64,000 nt of DNA from Ferruginibacter sp. (GTDB lineage Bacteria; Bacteroidota; Bacteroidia; Chitinophagales; Chitinophagaceae): the NCBI GenBank assembly GCA_013141115.1, contig JABFRP010000005.1, positions 248,001-312,000 on the forward strand, in the 5' to 3' direction. Shown in pieces: positions 28,115-36,892 of the stretch. The translations under genes and the position numbers were made by a program. The notes beneath the pieces are model-generated. The model was not told the origin of the DNA, made no database searches, and saw only the letters and a list, made by a program, of their open reading frames with translations. The first letter of the stretch is position 1, and each line of letters opens with the position of its first letter.

Positions 28115-30358
28115 ATGTGTAGAAAAAAACAACCTGCAGTTTTATTACTGCTTTTATTAGTGATTGCTTTTGCCAACGTTACTGCTCAGCAAAAATCAAT
28201 TGCACAGAAAGTTGATTCTGTTTTAAAGCTAATGACGCTGGAAGAAAAGATAGGGCAGATGAACCAGTATAATGATGATCATACGGCTACCGGCCCTGTT
28301 ACTTTAGATAATAAAAAGCAGGAGCAAATTAAAAATGGCCAGGTGGGTTCTCTATTAAATACTGTAGGTACCGAACGTACCCGAAGCTGGCAGCAAATTG
28401 CCATGCAATCCCGGTTAAAAATTCCTTTATTATTTGGGCAGGATGTTATTCACGGCTACAAAACAACTTTTCCAATTCCCTTAGCCGAAGCATGTAGTTG
28501 GGATTTGAATGCAATTCAATTAACAGCAAGAGTTGCAGCAACAGAAGCAAGTGCCAGCGGCATTCACTGGACCTTTGCACCAATGGTAGATATTGCCCGT
28601 GACCCTCGTTGGGGCAGGGTAATGGAAGGTGCTGGAGAAGATACTTACCTCGGTAGCAAAATTGCTTATGCCAGGGTAAAAGGCTTTCAGGGAAATAAAT
28701 TAGGAGATATAAATGCAGTGATGGCTTGCGTAAAACATTTTGCAGCGTATGGTGCGGCTATTGGTGGCCGTGATTATAACTCTGTTGATATGAGCGACAG
28801 AATGTTGTGGGAAACTTATTTGCCTCCGTTTAAAGCTGCATTAGATGCAGGCGCTGCCACATTTATGAATTCGTTTAATGATTTAAATGGTGTGCCGGCA
28901 ACAGGTAATAAATATTTGCAAAGAGATATTTTAAAAGATAAATGGAATTTTAAAGGCTTCGTGGTTAGCGATTGGGGTTCTATTGGAGAAATGATCAATC
29001 ATGGCAATGCAAAGAATGAATATGAAGCAGCTTTATCTGCAGTAACAGCAGGCAGTGATATGGATATGGAAAGCCGTTGTTATAAAAATAGTTTGGCGCA
29101 ATTGGTAAAAGATAAAAAAATACCTGTTGCCCTAATTGATGATGCAGTAAAAAGAATTTTACAAAAGAAATTTGAGCTGGGTTTGTTTAATGACCCTTAC
29201 AAGTTTTGTAACACAGCAAGAGAACAAGTTGCATTAAATAATCCGGAGCATGTAAAAGTTGCCAGAGAAGCTGCTACAAAAAGTATTGTATTATTGAAGA
29301 ATCAAAATAACTTATTGCCTTTATCAAAAAATACAAAAACAATTGCCTTTATTGGCCCATTGGTAAAAGCAGTAAAACAAAACAAAGGTTTTTGGGATGT
29401 GGAAGTGCCAGGTGTAGATTCTAATTTTATTGTATCGCAATGGGAAGGGTTGCAAAATAAAGTTGGCACCAGTACTACTTTACTCTATGCCAAAGGTTGC
29501 GATATTGAAGGCAACAATAAGGACGACTTTGCAGAAGCTGTTGAAGTAGCAAAACAAGCAGATGTAGTTATTCTTAGTATAGGAGAGCGGAGAGATATGA
29601 GTGGCGAAGCAAAGAGTAGAAGTAATATAAATATTCCCGGTGTACAGGAAGATCTTTTAAAAGAATTATTAGCAACGGGTAAACCTGTGGTGGTATTGAT
29701 AAATGCCGGCCGGCCGTTGGTATTTAATTATACTGCCGATAATGCACCTGCAATTTTATATACCTGGTGGTTAGGCAGCGAAGCTGGCAATGCTATTGCA
29801 GATGTGTTGTTTGGAGATTATAATCCTTCAGCAAAATTGGCAATTACATTTCCACGCAGTGTAGGGCAAATTCCAATTTACTACAGTCATTTTAATACTG
29901 GCCGCCCTGCAACCAATGATGAAAACAGGAATTACAATTCTTCTTACAATGATGAATCTATTTTTCCAAAGTACGAGTTTGGTTATGGGGTAAGTTATAC
30001 CAGCTTTCAGTACAGCAATTTGCAAATGAGTAAAAAGAAATTGAAAGCCAATGAGCAGATTGAAGTAGCTGTAACCATTACCAACACCGGTAAGTATGAT
30101 GGAGAAGAAATTGTACAACTGTATTTAAGAGATAAAGTAGGTTCAATAGTAAGGCCAATGAAAGAGTTGAAAGATTTTCAAAAGATAAATTTAAAAGCAG
30201 GCGAATCCAGAACGATCAAGTTTATTATTAACAAAGAAAAACTGTCTTTCTTCAATCAGCAATTGCAATGGGTGGCAGAGCCGGGAGATTTTGAATTAAT
30301 GATTGGAGCATCGTCCAAAGATATAAGGTTAAAAGATTTTTTTGAGTTAATAAATTAA
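28115..30358 (+). CDS. bglX: GH3 beta-glucosidase (BglX type)
   Basis: The 747-residue exported enzyme (signal about 1-24, ending NVTAQ) has the GH3 N-terminal barrel (about 35-370) with KHFAAYGAAIGGRDYN and nucleophile Asp286 in VVSDWGS, the alpha/beta sandwich (about 385-610; SIVLLKNQNNLLPLS, SGEAKSRSNINIPGVQ) and the C-terminal fibronectin-like domain (about 655-745; VAVTITNTGKYDGEEIVQLY). BglX-type enzymes release glucose from beta-linked gluco-oligosaccharides in the periplasm. It completes the series of surface GH16, import and periplasmic GH3. Confidence 0.96.
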   Translation: MCRKKQPAVLLLLLLVIAFANVTAQQKSIAQKVDSVLKLMTLEEKIGQMNQYNDDHTATGPVTLDNKKQEQIKNGQVGSLLNTVGTERTRSWQQIAMQSRLKIPLLFGQDVIHGYKTTFPIPLAEACSWDLNAIQLTARVAATEASASGIHWTFAPMVDIARDPRWGRVMEGAGEDTYLGSKIAYARVKGFQGNKLGDINAVMACVKHFAAYGAAIGGRDYNSVDMSDRMLWETYLPPFKAALDAGAATFMNSFNDLNGVPATGNKYLQRDILKDKWNFKGFVVSDWGSIGEMINHGNAKNEYEAALSAVTAGSDMDMESRCYKNSLAQLVKDKKIPVALIDDAVKRILQKKFELGLFNDPYKFCNTAREQVALNNPEHVKVAREAATKSIVLLKNQNNLLPLSKNTKTIAFIGPLVKAVKQNKGFWDVEVPGVDSNFIVSQWEGLQNKVGTSTTLLYAKGCDIEGNNKDDFAEAVEVAKQADVVILSIGERRDMSGEAKSRSNINIPGVQEDLLKELLATGKPVVVLINAGRPLVFNYTADNAPAILYTWWLGSEAGNAIADVLFGDYNPSAKLAITFPRSVGQIPIYYSHFNTGRPATNDENRNYNSSYNDESIFPKYEFGYGVSYTSFQYSNLQMSKKKLKANEQIEVAVTITNTGKYDGEEIVQLYLRDKVGSIVRPMKELKDFQKINLKAGESRTIKFIINKEKLSFFNQQLQWVAEPGDFELMIGASSKDIRLKDFFELIN

Positions 30359-30400
30359 AACTGCATATCATCTTTGTAAATTAATTAGTACTTTAAGCGT

Positions 30401-30946
30401 ATGAAAAAAATATATACTGCTGTAATCTGCGGATTTCTTTGCTTGCAAATAGCTATTGCTCAAAATGGCACAACAAATAAAAACATAGAATGGAAAAATT
30501 ATACTGATTCTGCATCAGCTTTCTCAATACAATATCCCGATAACTGGGTTTTAAAATTAACCAACGAAAGAACTGTTTTTGTTTTAAAGTCGCCGGCAGA
30601 AATAGAGGATGATAAATTTTTTGAGAACATCAATCTTGTTGTAAAAAAATTACCAGCAGAAACAAAAATTTCAATGGAAGAACTTGCAAGAGCTTCTATT
30701 GGAGGAGTAGAAAAAAAGTACCCCAATTTTAATTTAAAACATTCAAAAAAAGTAAGCTGGCTAAAAAAAGATGCTTGGGAAATTGCTTATACAATTACAG
30801 ATAATGGCACTACCGCCCACCTCATTCAGAAGCTGCTGATTTATAATGGTAGCCTGTTTGTAAGTACCTATACAGCCGAGGCTGGTAAAACGGATGTTTA
30901 CCTTAAGACTGCCCATGAAGTATTTGAAAAAATGACAATAAAGTAA
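30401..30946 (+). CDS. Exported protein, PsbP/DUF1795-like, function unknown
   Basis: The 181-residue product has a signal peptide (about 1-20, ending AIAQ). The mature part reads WKNYTDSASAFSIQYPDNW, then alternating strands with FENINLVVKKLP and a C-terminal helix (AHEVFEKMTI). The opening SIQYPDNW and the closing helix are typical of the PsbP/DUF1795-like alpha-beta fold found in many bacterial exported proteins of unknown role. It follows the GH3 gene by 42 bases but nothing ties it to glucan use. Confidence 0.75.
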   Translation: MKKIYTAVICGFLCLQIAIAQNGTTNKNIEWKNYTDSASAFSIQYPDNWVLKLTNERTVFVLKSPAEIEDDKFFENINLVVKKLPAETKISMEELARASIGGVEKKYPNFNLKHSKKVSWLKKDAWEIAYTITDNGTTAHLIQKLLIYNGSLFVSTYTAEAGKTDVYLKTAHEVFEKMTIK

Positions 30947-31106
30947 TTAATAAAAAATGCCAGATAACTTGTATCTCGTTTTCTGCTTTTTACATAACTA
31001 AATACTGCTTATTAAAATCTGCTATTCTTTAAATCCTAGTTATTTGATTAGCCTGTTGATTTTCCATTTCATTTACTACTGGAAATTTGGTAGGGGTAAA
31101 AATAAA

Positions 31107-31152
31107 TTTGGACAAACTAAAATAATTAGTATATTTGTGCTAATCAAATTAG
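31107..31152 (+). promoter_or_regulatory. Promoter with two CTAA-N5-TTAG palindromes, candidate autoregulatory operator
   Basis: TTTG (31107-31110), 19 bases, TATATTTG (31130-31137) form a good Bacteroidota promoter for the XRE-S24 gene. Two inverted repeats of the same form, CTAA-N5-TTAG, lie at 31117-31129 (inside the spacer) and 31140-31152 (just after the -7 box), centres 23 bases apart. Confidence 0.6.
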
Positions 31153-31159
31153 TTGCATT

Positions 31160-31912
31160 ATGTCACAAGCCGGTCAAAACCTCAAATACCTTCGCAAACT
31201 TCGTGGATGGACACAGGAAGAATTTGCCAACAAACTCGGTATCAAACGTTCCCTGATAGGAGCCTATGAAGAAGAACGTGCCGACCCAAGAATTGATATT
31301 CTTGAAATTGTAAGCGACATTTTTAAGCTCACGCTGGATGAATTGCTGTTGAAAGATGTAAGCAATACAGGCGGAAGCTATTTGGCAAAGCGACGACAGC
31401 AGAAAATGATGAGTGCCGACAGAAATGTTATTCATTTTGTACCGGTAAAGGCTGCAGCAGGTTACTTAGCAGGCTATGCCGATACGGAATTTATTGACGA
31501 ACTGAATACCTTCACCTTGCCAATGATGACAGGCGGTAATTACCGTGCTTTTGAAATTATCGGAGATAGTATGTTGCCCACACCAAGCGGCAGTATTATT
31601 GTTGGCGAAAAAGTAGATTCACTGGAAGATGTAAAAAACAACATGGCCTATATTGTTGTTAGCCGTAATGAAGGTATTGTATACAAAAGGATAGTAAAGA
31701 ATAATAAGACAAAAAATAAACTCACTTTAGTAAGCGATAATCCGCAATACCAGCCTTACCAGGTAAATGCAGATGATGTGGTGGAATTGTGGCAGGCACA
31801 ATCTGTAATAAGTAAGGTAAGCGTACAACAGCGCTGGGATGTAAACTCGCTGGCCAATCTGGTAAATAACTTACAAGACCAGGTAAGTACTTTAAAGAAG
31901 AAAATGAATTAA
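31160..31912 (+). CDS. XRE family repressor with S24 (LexA/CI-like) peptidase domain
   Basis: The 250-residue protein has an N-terminal XRE helix-turn-helix (about 5-60: LRGWTQEEFANKLGIKRSLIGAYE) and a C-terminal S24 domain (about 95-215). All parts of the self-cleavage machinery are visible: an Ala100-Gly101 pair in a cleavage-site position, Ser137 in GDSMLP and Lys176 in VYKRI. A short C-terminal coiled segment follows. Proteins of this type repress genes until they cleave themselves, usually after DNA damage. No error-prone polymerase or phage genes adjoin it; its own promoter carries paired palindromes, suggesting autoregulation. Confidence 0.92.
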   Translation: MSQAGQNLKYLRKLRGWTQEEFANKLGIKRSLIGAYEEERADPRIDILEIVSDIFKLTLDELLLKDVSNTGGSYLAKRRQQKMMSADRNVIHFVPVKAAAGYLAGYADTEFIDELNTFTLPMMTGGNYRAFEIIGDSMLPTPSGSIIVGEKVDSLEDVKNNMAYIVVSRNEGIVYKRIVKNNKTKNKLTLVSDNPQYQPYQVNADDVVELWQAQSVISKVSVQQRWDVNSLANLVNNLQDQVSTLKKKMN

Positions 31913-32014
31913 AAAATGGGATGAATTTTTTACATTCAACTGCAACTTACTATTGCAGAAGTATAATAATTTGCCTAAAATTATCTCAAATAATTTCCCT
32001 GTGAAGAGGTAGAA

Positions 32015-32040
32015 AGTGGCTGATGCATGCATCAGCCACT
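32015..32040. repeat. Perfect 26-bp palindrome
   Basis: Half-arm AGTGGCTGATGCA (32015-32027) is followed directly by its exact reverse complement. It lies between the XRE-S24 and DinB-like genes. There is no T tract on either side, so it is not an ordinary intrinsic terminator; as RNA it could form an 11-bp stem with a CATG loop. Confidence 0.75.
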
Positions 32041-32085
32041 GCAGCCGAATAAAATAATTTAACTGCTTACTAAATTAATTGGCTC

Positions 32086-32556
32086 ATGAATGCTAAAGAA
32101 TTATTGATATTAAATTTTGAAGAAGTAAGGCGCAGGAGCATAAAAGTATGGAAAGGTATTTCCGAAGACTATTTGTTTTGGAAACCCGACGGAGATGCCA
32201 TGAGTTGTATTGAAATGGTAAGGCACGTACTGGAAGGAGAAAATATTTATCATCATATTATTTTACATGGAGGCGATCTGGGTAATTTTGAAAGTCCCTT
32301 AAAAAGTAATCCGTATTTTTCTATTGAAGATGAATTGCGAAATGCCCAGCCTTACCGGGAGAAGTTTTTGAAAATGGTACATGGTTTTACAACTAAAGAA
32401 TTAGACGAAGTTTATATCACCCGAAAAGCTTTAGGGCAACACCGTAAATTGGGAGATTATCTGTTGCGTATTGCTTATCATGAGGCAGTACATACAGGGC
32501 AATTGCTGGATTACCTGCGTACCGTAAAAGCAGGAAGACCTAAAATCTGGGATTAA
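32086..32556 (+). CDS. DinB-fold (DfsB/YfiT-like) protein
   Basis: The 156-residue protein is a four-helix bundle of the DinB superfamily: KELLILNFEEVRRRSIKVW at the start, MVRHVLEGENIYHHII in helix 2 and RIAYHEAVHTGQLLDYLR near the C terminus. His in helix 2 and the HEAVH stretch give the expected metal-binding triad. Such proteins act as metal-dependent thiol transferases or have unknown roles; they are unrelated to DNA polymerase IV. A 26-bp palindrome lies between it and the upstream repressor gene. Confidence 0.9.
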   Translation: MNAKELLILNFEEVRRRSIKVWKGISEDYLFWKPDGDAMSCIEMVRHVLEGENIYHHIILHGGDLGNFESPLKSNPYFSIEDELRNAQPYREKFLKMVHGFTTKELDEVYITRKALGQHRKLGDYLLRIAYHEAVHTGQLLDYLRTVKAGRPKIWD

Positions 32557-32606
32557 TGATGCTCTACCTAAGTACATCTTTTATAGACAAATTATAAAAA
32601 GCAGGT

Positions 32607-33158
32607 ATGATAGATAATAATGAAACATTAGAAATTCCGGCATTAAGTTTTGATGACAAAGACGATTTAATCATTACGGCATCATTAACTTCTTCAAAAA
32701 ATGATTTTAATTTTTTTGAAGGTAAATGGAATTTACGTAATAAAAAATTGAGATCAAGATTAACGGGTTGTAATGAATGGATTGAGTTTGAATCCACCCA
32801 GGAAATGCATAAAGTGTTGAATGGGGCAGGTAATATTGATAATTTTTTGGCCACATTTGATGGAGCGCCGTTTGAAGGAATGACCGTTAGGCTTTTTAAT
32901 TCTAAAACAAAGTTGTGGAGTATTTATTGGGCAGATTCCAATGAAGGTAAACTGGATCCGCCGGTTGTTGGCTCCTTTGAAAATAAAGTAGGTCATTTTT
33001 TTACAAAAGACAGTTTTAACAATAAGGATATTGTAGTGGTTTTTTGTTGGGATGCAAGAATAGAAAACAATCCTGTCTGGAGCCAGGCATTTTCTGATGA
33101 TAAGGGTAAAACCTGGGAATGGAATTGGTATATGTTTATGGAAAGATCTTTTAATTAA
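32607..33158 (+). CDS. Cytoplasmic DUF1579/lipocalin-like protein
   Basis: The 183-residue product has no signal peptide. It contains NDFNFFEGKWNLRNKKL early, then WIEFESTQEMHKVLNGAGNIDNF, FEGMTVRLFNSKTKLWSIYW and KGKTWEWNWYMFMER at the end. The pattern of FxxGxW followed by a beta barrel with WSIYW and WExNWYM resembles the DUF1579/lipocalin-like family, whose function is unknown. It starts 50 bases after the DinB-fold gene on the same strand and is probably cotranscribed. Confidence 0.8.
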   Translation: MIDNNETLEIPALSFDDKDDLIITASLTSSKNDFNFFEGKWNLRNKKLRSRLTGCNEWIEFESTQEMHKVLNGAGNIDNFLATFDGAPFEGMTVRLFNSKTKLWSIYWADSNEGKLDPPVVGSFENKVGHFFTKDSFNNKDIVVVFCWDARIENNPVWSQAFSDDKGKTWEWNWYMFMERSFN

Positions 33159-33261
33159 CATGGGACTTTTCTAAATGTTTACAACTAGTTGTTAGCGTAT
33201 TGCACACAAATCATAATTTTATAACACACAGATACATCGGTTAACATTTAAAAACACAATT

Positions 33262-33699
33262 ATGATCAAATTACAAGTTATCGGCAATCTTGGTAAAGAT
33301 TGTATCGTAAAAGAAGTCAACGGTAAAAACGTTATTAATTTCAGTGTTGCTCATTCGGAGCGTTACAAAGACGCCCAGGGTAATCAAAAAGAAAGAACCA
33401 CTTGGGTAGAATGTGCCTACTGGACAGATAAAACTGCAGTAGCGCAGTATCTAACCAAAGGAAGAACTGTATTTGCCGAAGGTACACCTGAAGCGGATGC
33501 TTACACCAACAAGGAAGGGCAGGCGGCTGCTACATTACGCATGAGAGTGCAAACTGTACAACTTTTAGGTGGCAATACCGAAAGCCAAGGTGCTAATACC
33601 GGTAATGTAAGCCATGCTACAGCTTCACCAAGTACGGTGCAACCTGTTGTAAGAACGACTCCGGAAACTGTTTCCGCAGCTGATGATTTACCATTTTAA
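33262..33699 (+). CDS. ssb: Single-stranded DNA-binding protein
   Basis: The 145-residue protein has the OB-fold of SSB (about 1-105; IGNLGKDCIVKEVNGKNVINFSVAH, TTWVECAYW, YLTKGRTVFAEG), a Gly/Thr/Ser-rich flexible tail and the conserved acidic tip DDLPF, which recruits partner proteins. It binds single-stranded DNA in replication and repair. It is a short SSB; a second copy elsewhere is possible in Bacteroidota. It ends in a strong terminator. Confidence 0.96.
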   Translation: MIKLQVIGNLGKDCIVKEVNGKNVINFSVAHSERYKDAQGNQKERTTWVECAYWTDKTAVAQYLTKGRTVFAEGTPEADAYTNKEGQAAATLRMRVQTVQLLGGNTESQGANTGNVSHATASPSTVQPVVRTTPETVSAADDLPF

Positions 33700-33722
33700 T
33701 TTTACTGATTTTAGATAATGTG

Positions 33723-33758
33723 AACGGTCCCCAACCTATTGGAGACCGTTTTTTTTTC
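33723..33758 (+). terminator. Intrinsic terminator after ssb
   Basis: AACGGTCCCCAA (33723-33734) pairs with TTGGAGACCGTT (33739-33750) with one mismatch, followed by a T run. Confidence 0.85.
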
Positions 33759-33888
33759 AGCCTCTCTGCGTGCAATCACTCATGCACAATAAATTACTTA
33801 AGATGCTGCTGATCCTCTCCGGAATTCCTTTTTATACAGGCAACATATTTACTTCATTTCTTTTTTTAACTTGTGCAAAATATTTACA

Positions 33889-36801
33889 ATGATAAAAAGG
33901 CTGTTGCTATTTATAATATTCATTCTTAATTACGCCCTGTTATTTAGTCAAAAGAATTTTGTACAATATGTAAACCCGTTCATCGGTACCGGCGGCCATG
34001 GCCATACTTATCCCGGTGCTGTTTTACCGCATGGTATGGTGCAACTAAGTCCCGATACAAGATTGGAAGGCTGGGATGGTTGCAGCGGTTATCATTACAG
34101 TGACAATTATATTTATGGCTTTACTCATACCCATTTAAGTGGCACCGGTTGCAGCGACTATGGCGATATTTTATTAATGCCTATGGCTGGCGAACCATCG
34201 GGGGATAATAAAATTTATGGCTCAAAATTTTCTCATGCAAATGAAAAAGCAACAGCAGGTTTCTATTCCGTACAATTAGATGATGATAATATTTTGGCAG
34301 AACTAACCACTACCACAAGAGTGGGTTTTCATAAATATACTTTTCCTTCATCAGCAAAAAATAATGTTATCATCGATTTAAAACACAGGGACGAAGTACT
34401 GGAATCTTCTTTGATGATATTGAATAACCATACCATTGCCGGGTTAAGAAGAAGTAAGGCCTGGGCAGATAATCAGTATGTATATTTTGTAATTGAGTTT
34501 TCGGTACCATTTACCAAAAATGGTATTTGGGCAGATGATAGCCTGCAGGCTGAAAGAACATTGGGTGTAGAGAATTGCAAAAACTTAAAAGGCTTTTTTG
34601 AGTTTAACAGCAAAATGGTAATGGCAAAAGTGGCCATATCCGGCGTAAGTATTGAAGGGGCACAAAAAAATTTAAGAACAGAATTACCCGGATGGAATTT
34701 TGAGAAAGTAAAAGCAGATGCGGTTAAGATATGGGACAAAGAATTAAATAAAATAGAAGTTAGCAGTAATGATAAAAATCAACTGAATATTTTTTACACG
34801 GCCTTATATCATACCATGGTGGTGCCCAACATTAATATGGATGTGGACAGGCAATATCGTGGCCGGGATAATAAAATTCATACCGCAACAGATTTTACCA
34901 ACTATTCTGTTTTTAGTTTGTGGGATACACACCGTGGTGCCCATCCATTGTATACCATCATTGATCAAAAAAGAACCATCGATTATATCAGGTCTTTTTT
35001 AGCACAATACAAGGAAGGCGGCAGACTGCCTGTATGGGAACTGAGCGGTTGCGAAACGGATTGTATGATCGGTTATCACAGTGTGCCGGTAATTGTAGAT
35101 GCATATATGAAGGGCTTAAATAAATTTAATACTAAATTGGCATTGGAGGCCATGAAAAAAAGTTCAACATGGAATCATTTAGGTTTACCTGCTTTAATTG
35201 ACCATGGATTTTTAGAGCAGGATGATGAACACGAAAGTGTAAGTAAAACTTTGGAATATGCTTACGATGATTGGTGCATTGCTCAGTTTGCAAAAAAGCT
35301 GGGTGATGATGCAGCGTATGCCATGTATATAAAAAGAGCACAGTCGTATAAAAACATGCTCGACCTGCAAACCGGTTTTATGAGGCCACGAAAAAATGGC
35401 AACTGGGTTTCGCCATTTGATGCACGGGAAGTAAACAATAGTTTTACAGAAGCCAACAGCTGGCAATATTCTTTTTACATGCCTCAGGATGTGGATGGTT
35501 ATATGCAAATGATTGGTGGTAAAGAAAAATTAGAACAGAAGCTGGATGCATTATTTAAAGAACCACAACAAACTACCGGAAGAGACCAGGCCGATATTAC
35601 GGGACTGATTGGCCAGTATGCACATGGCAACGAACCTAGTCATCACATTGCATATTTATACAACTTTGCAGGCAAGGCTCATAAAACGCAGGAAAAAATT
35701 CATCAAATTGTAAACGAAATGTACCATAATGCGCCTGATGGTTTGGAAGGTAATGAAGATTGCGGACAAATGAGTGCATGGTATGTGTTGAGTGTATTAG
35801 GTTTTTATCCTGTAACGCCGGGTACTACTAATTATATTGTTGGTACGCCTTTGTTTTCCAATGCAACTTTTCATTTAGAAAATGGAAAAACATTTACCAT
35901 CAATGCAAATAATATAAGTAATAAGAATTTTTATATTCAGTCTGCATTGTTGAATAATAAAAATTATAAAAGATCTTACTTGTCTTATTTTGATATTGTA
36001 AAAGGCGGTAACATCAATTTTATGATGGGCACAATCCCGTCTTCCTTTGGAGCTGTTGATTATCCTTCAACTGCTATTACTGATAATAAAATTGTGTTGA
36101 ACCCGGTAATTGATGGCGGCGCTGTTTCGTTTAAAAAAGATAAGACAGTAAAAATTTATTCTTATCAGCCCGGCGTAAATATTTATTACAGCCTGGATGG
36201 AACAAGGCCCAATGCTTTGTCAAAAAAATATACGAAGACTTTTACAATTGATTCTACAGTAACTGTAAAAGCGATAGCCATAAATGAAAAAGGCGAACTA
36301 AGTTATATAACTACTGCCGGTTATTTTAAAATGGACAATAACTGGAGCGTAAAATTAAATACGCTAAGCGAACCACAATATGATGGAGGCGGTGCAGAAG
36401 GGTTGATAGATGGTATTTATGGAAGTGCCAACTGGCGCAAAGGCAATTGGATGGGGTTTCAAAAAACAAATATGGAAGCGGTAATTGATTTGAATGAAAC
36501 AAAAACTATTACTAAACTTACTGCAGGGTTTTTACAGGATACCAGAGCATGGATAGTAGTACCAAAACAATTGATAATTTCTGTTTCTGCTGATGGAATA
36601 AACTATACACAGGTTTACAGCGGAGAAAATTTTTTAGCGATCGATGATCTTAATGTGCAGGTAAAAAATGTAACCGCTTCATTTACGCCTGTAACTGCAA
36701 AGTATTTAAAAGTAAAAGCTGTTCAATATGGTAAATTACCTGCCTGGCATGAAGGAGCAGGAGGTGATACGCATATTTTTATTGATGAAATAAAAGTGTA
36801 G
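33889..36801 (+). CDS. GH92 alpha-mannosidase with C-terminal chitobiase-like and F5/8 type C-like domains
   Basis: ATG at 33889 gives a signal peptide (MIKRLLLFIIFILNYALLF); the TTG at 33871 is not needed. The 970-residue exported enzyme has the GH92 core (about 22-720): YVNPFIGTGGHGHTYPGA, FTHTHLSGTGCSDYGD, GNEPSHHIAYLYNFAG and the acidic catalytic region GNEDCGQMSAWYVLS. After it come a chitobiase C-terminal-like domain (IYYSLDGTRPNALS, about 765-815) and a discoidin-like binding domain (about 820-970). GH92 enzymes are calcium-dependent exo-alpha-mannosidases acting on N-glycans or mannans. It is a single gene without SusC/D. Confidence 0.95.
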   Translation: MIKRLLLFIIFILNYALLFSQKNFVQYVNPFIGTGGHGHTYPGAVLPHGMVQLSPDTRLEGWDGCSGYHYSDNYIYGFTHTHLSGTGCSDYGDILLMPMAGEPSGDNKIYGSKFSHANEKATAGFYSVQLDDDNILAELTTTTRVGFHKYTFPSSAKNNVIIDLKHRDEVLESSLMILNNHTIAGLRRSKAWADNQYVYFVIEFSVPFTKNGIWADDSLQAERTLGVENCKNLKGFFEFNSKMVMAKVAISGVSIEGAQKNLRTELPGWNFEKVKADAVKIWDKELNKIEVSSNDKNQLNIFYTALYHTMVVPNINMDVDRQYRGRDNKIHTATDFTNYSVFSLWDTHRGAHPLYTIIDQKRTIDYIRSFLAQYKEGGRLPVWELSGCETDCMIGYHSVPVIVDAYMKGLNKFNTKLALEAMKKSSTWNHLGLPALIDHGFLEQDDEHESVSKTLEYAYDDWCIAQFAKKLGDDAAYAMYIKRAQSYKNMLDLQTGFMRPRKNGNWVSPFDAREVNNSFTEANSWQYSFYMPQDVDGYMQMIGGKEKLEQKLDALFKEPQQTTGRDQADITGLIGQYAHGNEPSHHIAYLYNFAGKAHKTQEKIHQIVNEMYHNAPDGLEGNEDCGQMSAWYVLSVLGFYPVTPGTTNYIVGTPLFSNATFHLENGKTFTINANNISNKNFYIQSALLNNKNYKRSYLSYFDIVKGGNINFMMGTIPSSFGAVDYPSTAITDNKIVLNPVIDGGAVSFKKDKTVKIYSYQPGVNIYYSLDGTRPNALSKKYTKTFTIDSTVTVKAIAINEKGELSYITTAGYFKMDNNWSVKLNTLSEPQYDGGGAEGLIDGIYGSANWRKGNWMGFQKTNMEAVIDLNETKTITKLTAGFLQDTRAWIVVPKQLIISVSADGINYTQVYSGENFLAIDDLNVQVKNVTASFTPVTAKYLKVKAVQYGKLPAWHEGAGGDTHIFIDEIKV

Positions 36802-36826
36802 TAGAAGAAGGCTTAAGATTAAGTGT

Positions 36827-36866
36827 AATTAAAATGCCCCCCAACAGGTTGGGGGGCATTTTAATT
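36827..36866. terminator. Bidirectional terminator between GH92 and the APC permease gene
   Basis: A 19-base arm (AATTAAAATGCCCCCCAAC, 36827-36845) is exactly complementary to 36848-36866; T-rich ends on both strands let it serve both convergent genes. Confidence 0.9.
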
Positions 36867-36892
36867 ATAGAAAAAATCAATCTAATAAAATA

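Noticed and set aside
32086..32556. DinB-like gene near an S24 repressor read as DNA polymerase IV and an SOS unit
   Set aside because: The protein is the small four-helix DinB/DfsB fold, unrelated to polymerase IV, and a 26-bp palindrome and 170 bases separate the genes.
31160..33699. XRE-S24 repressor with ssb as a prophage remnant
   Set aside because: No integrase, capsid, replication or attachment sites are present, and the genes between are ordinary chromosomal types.
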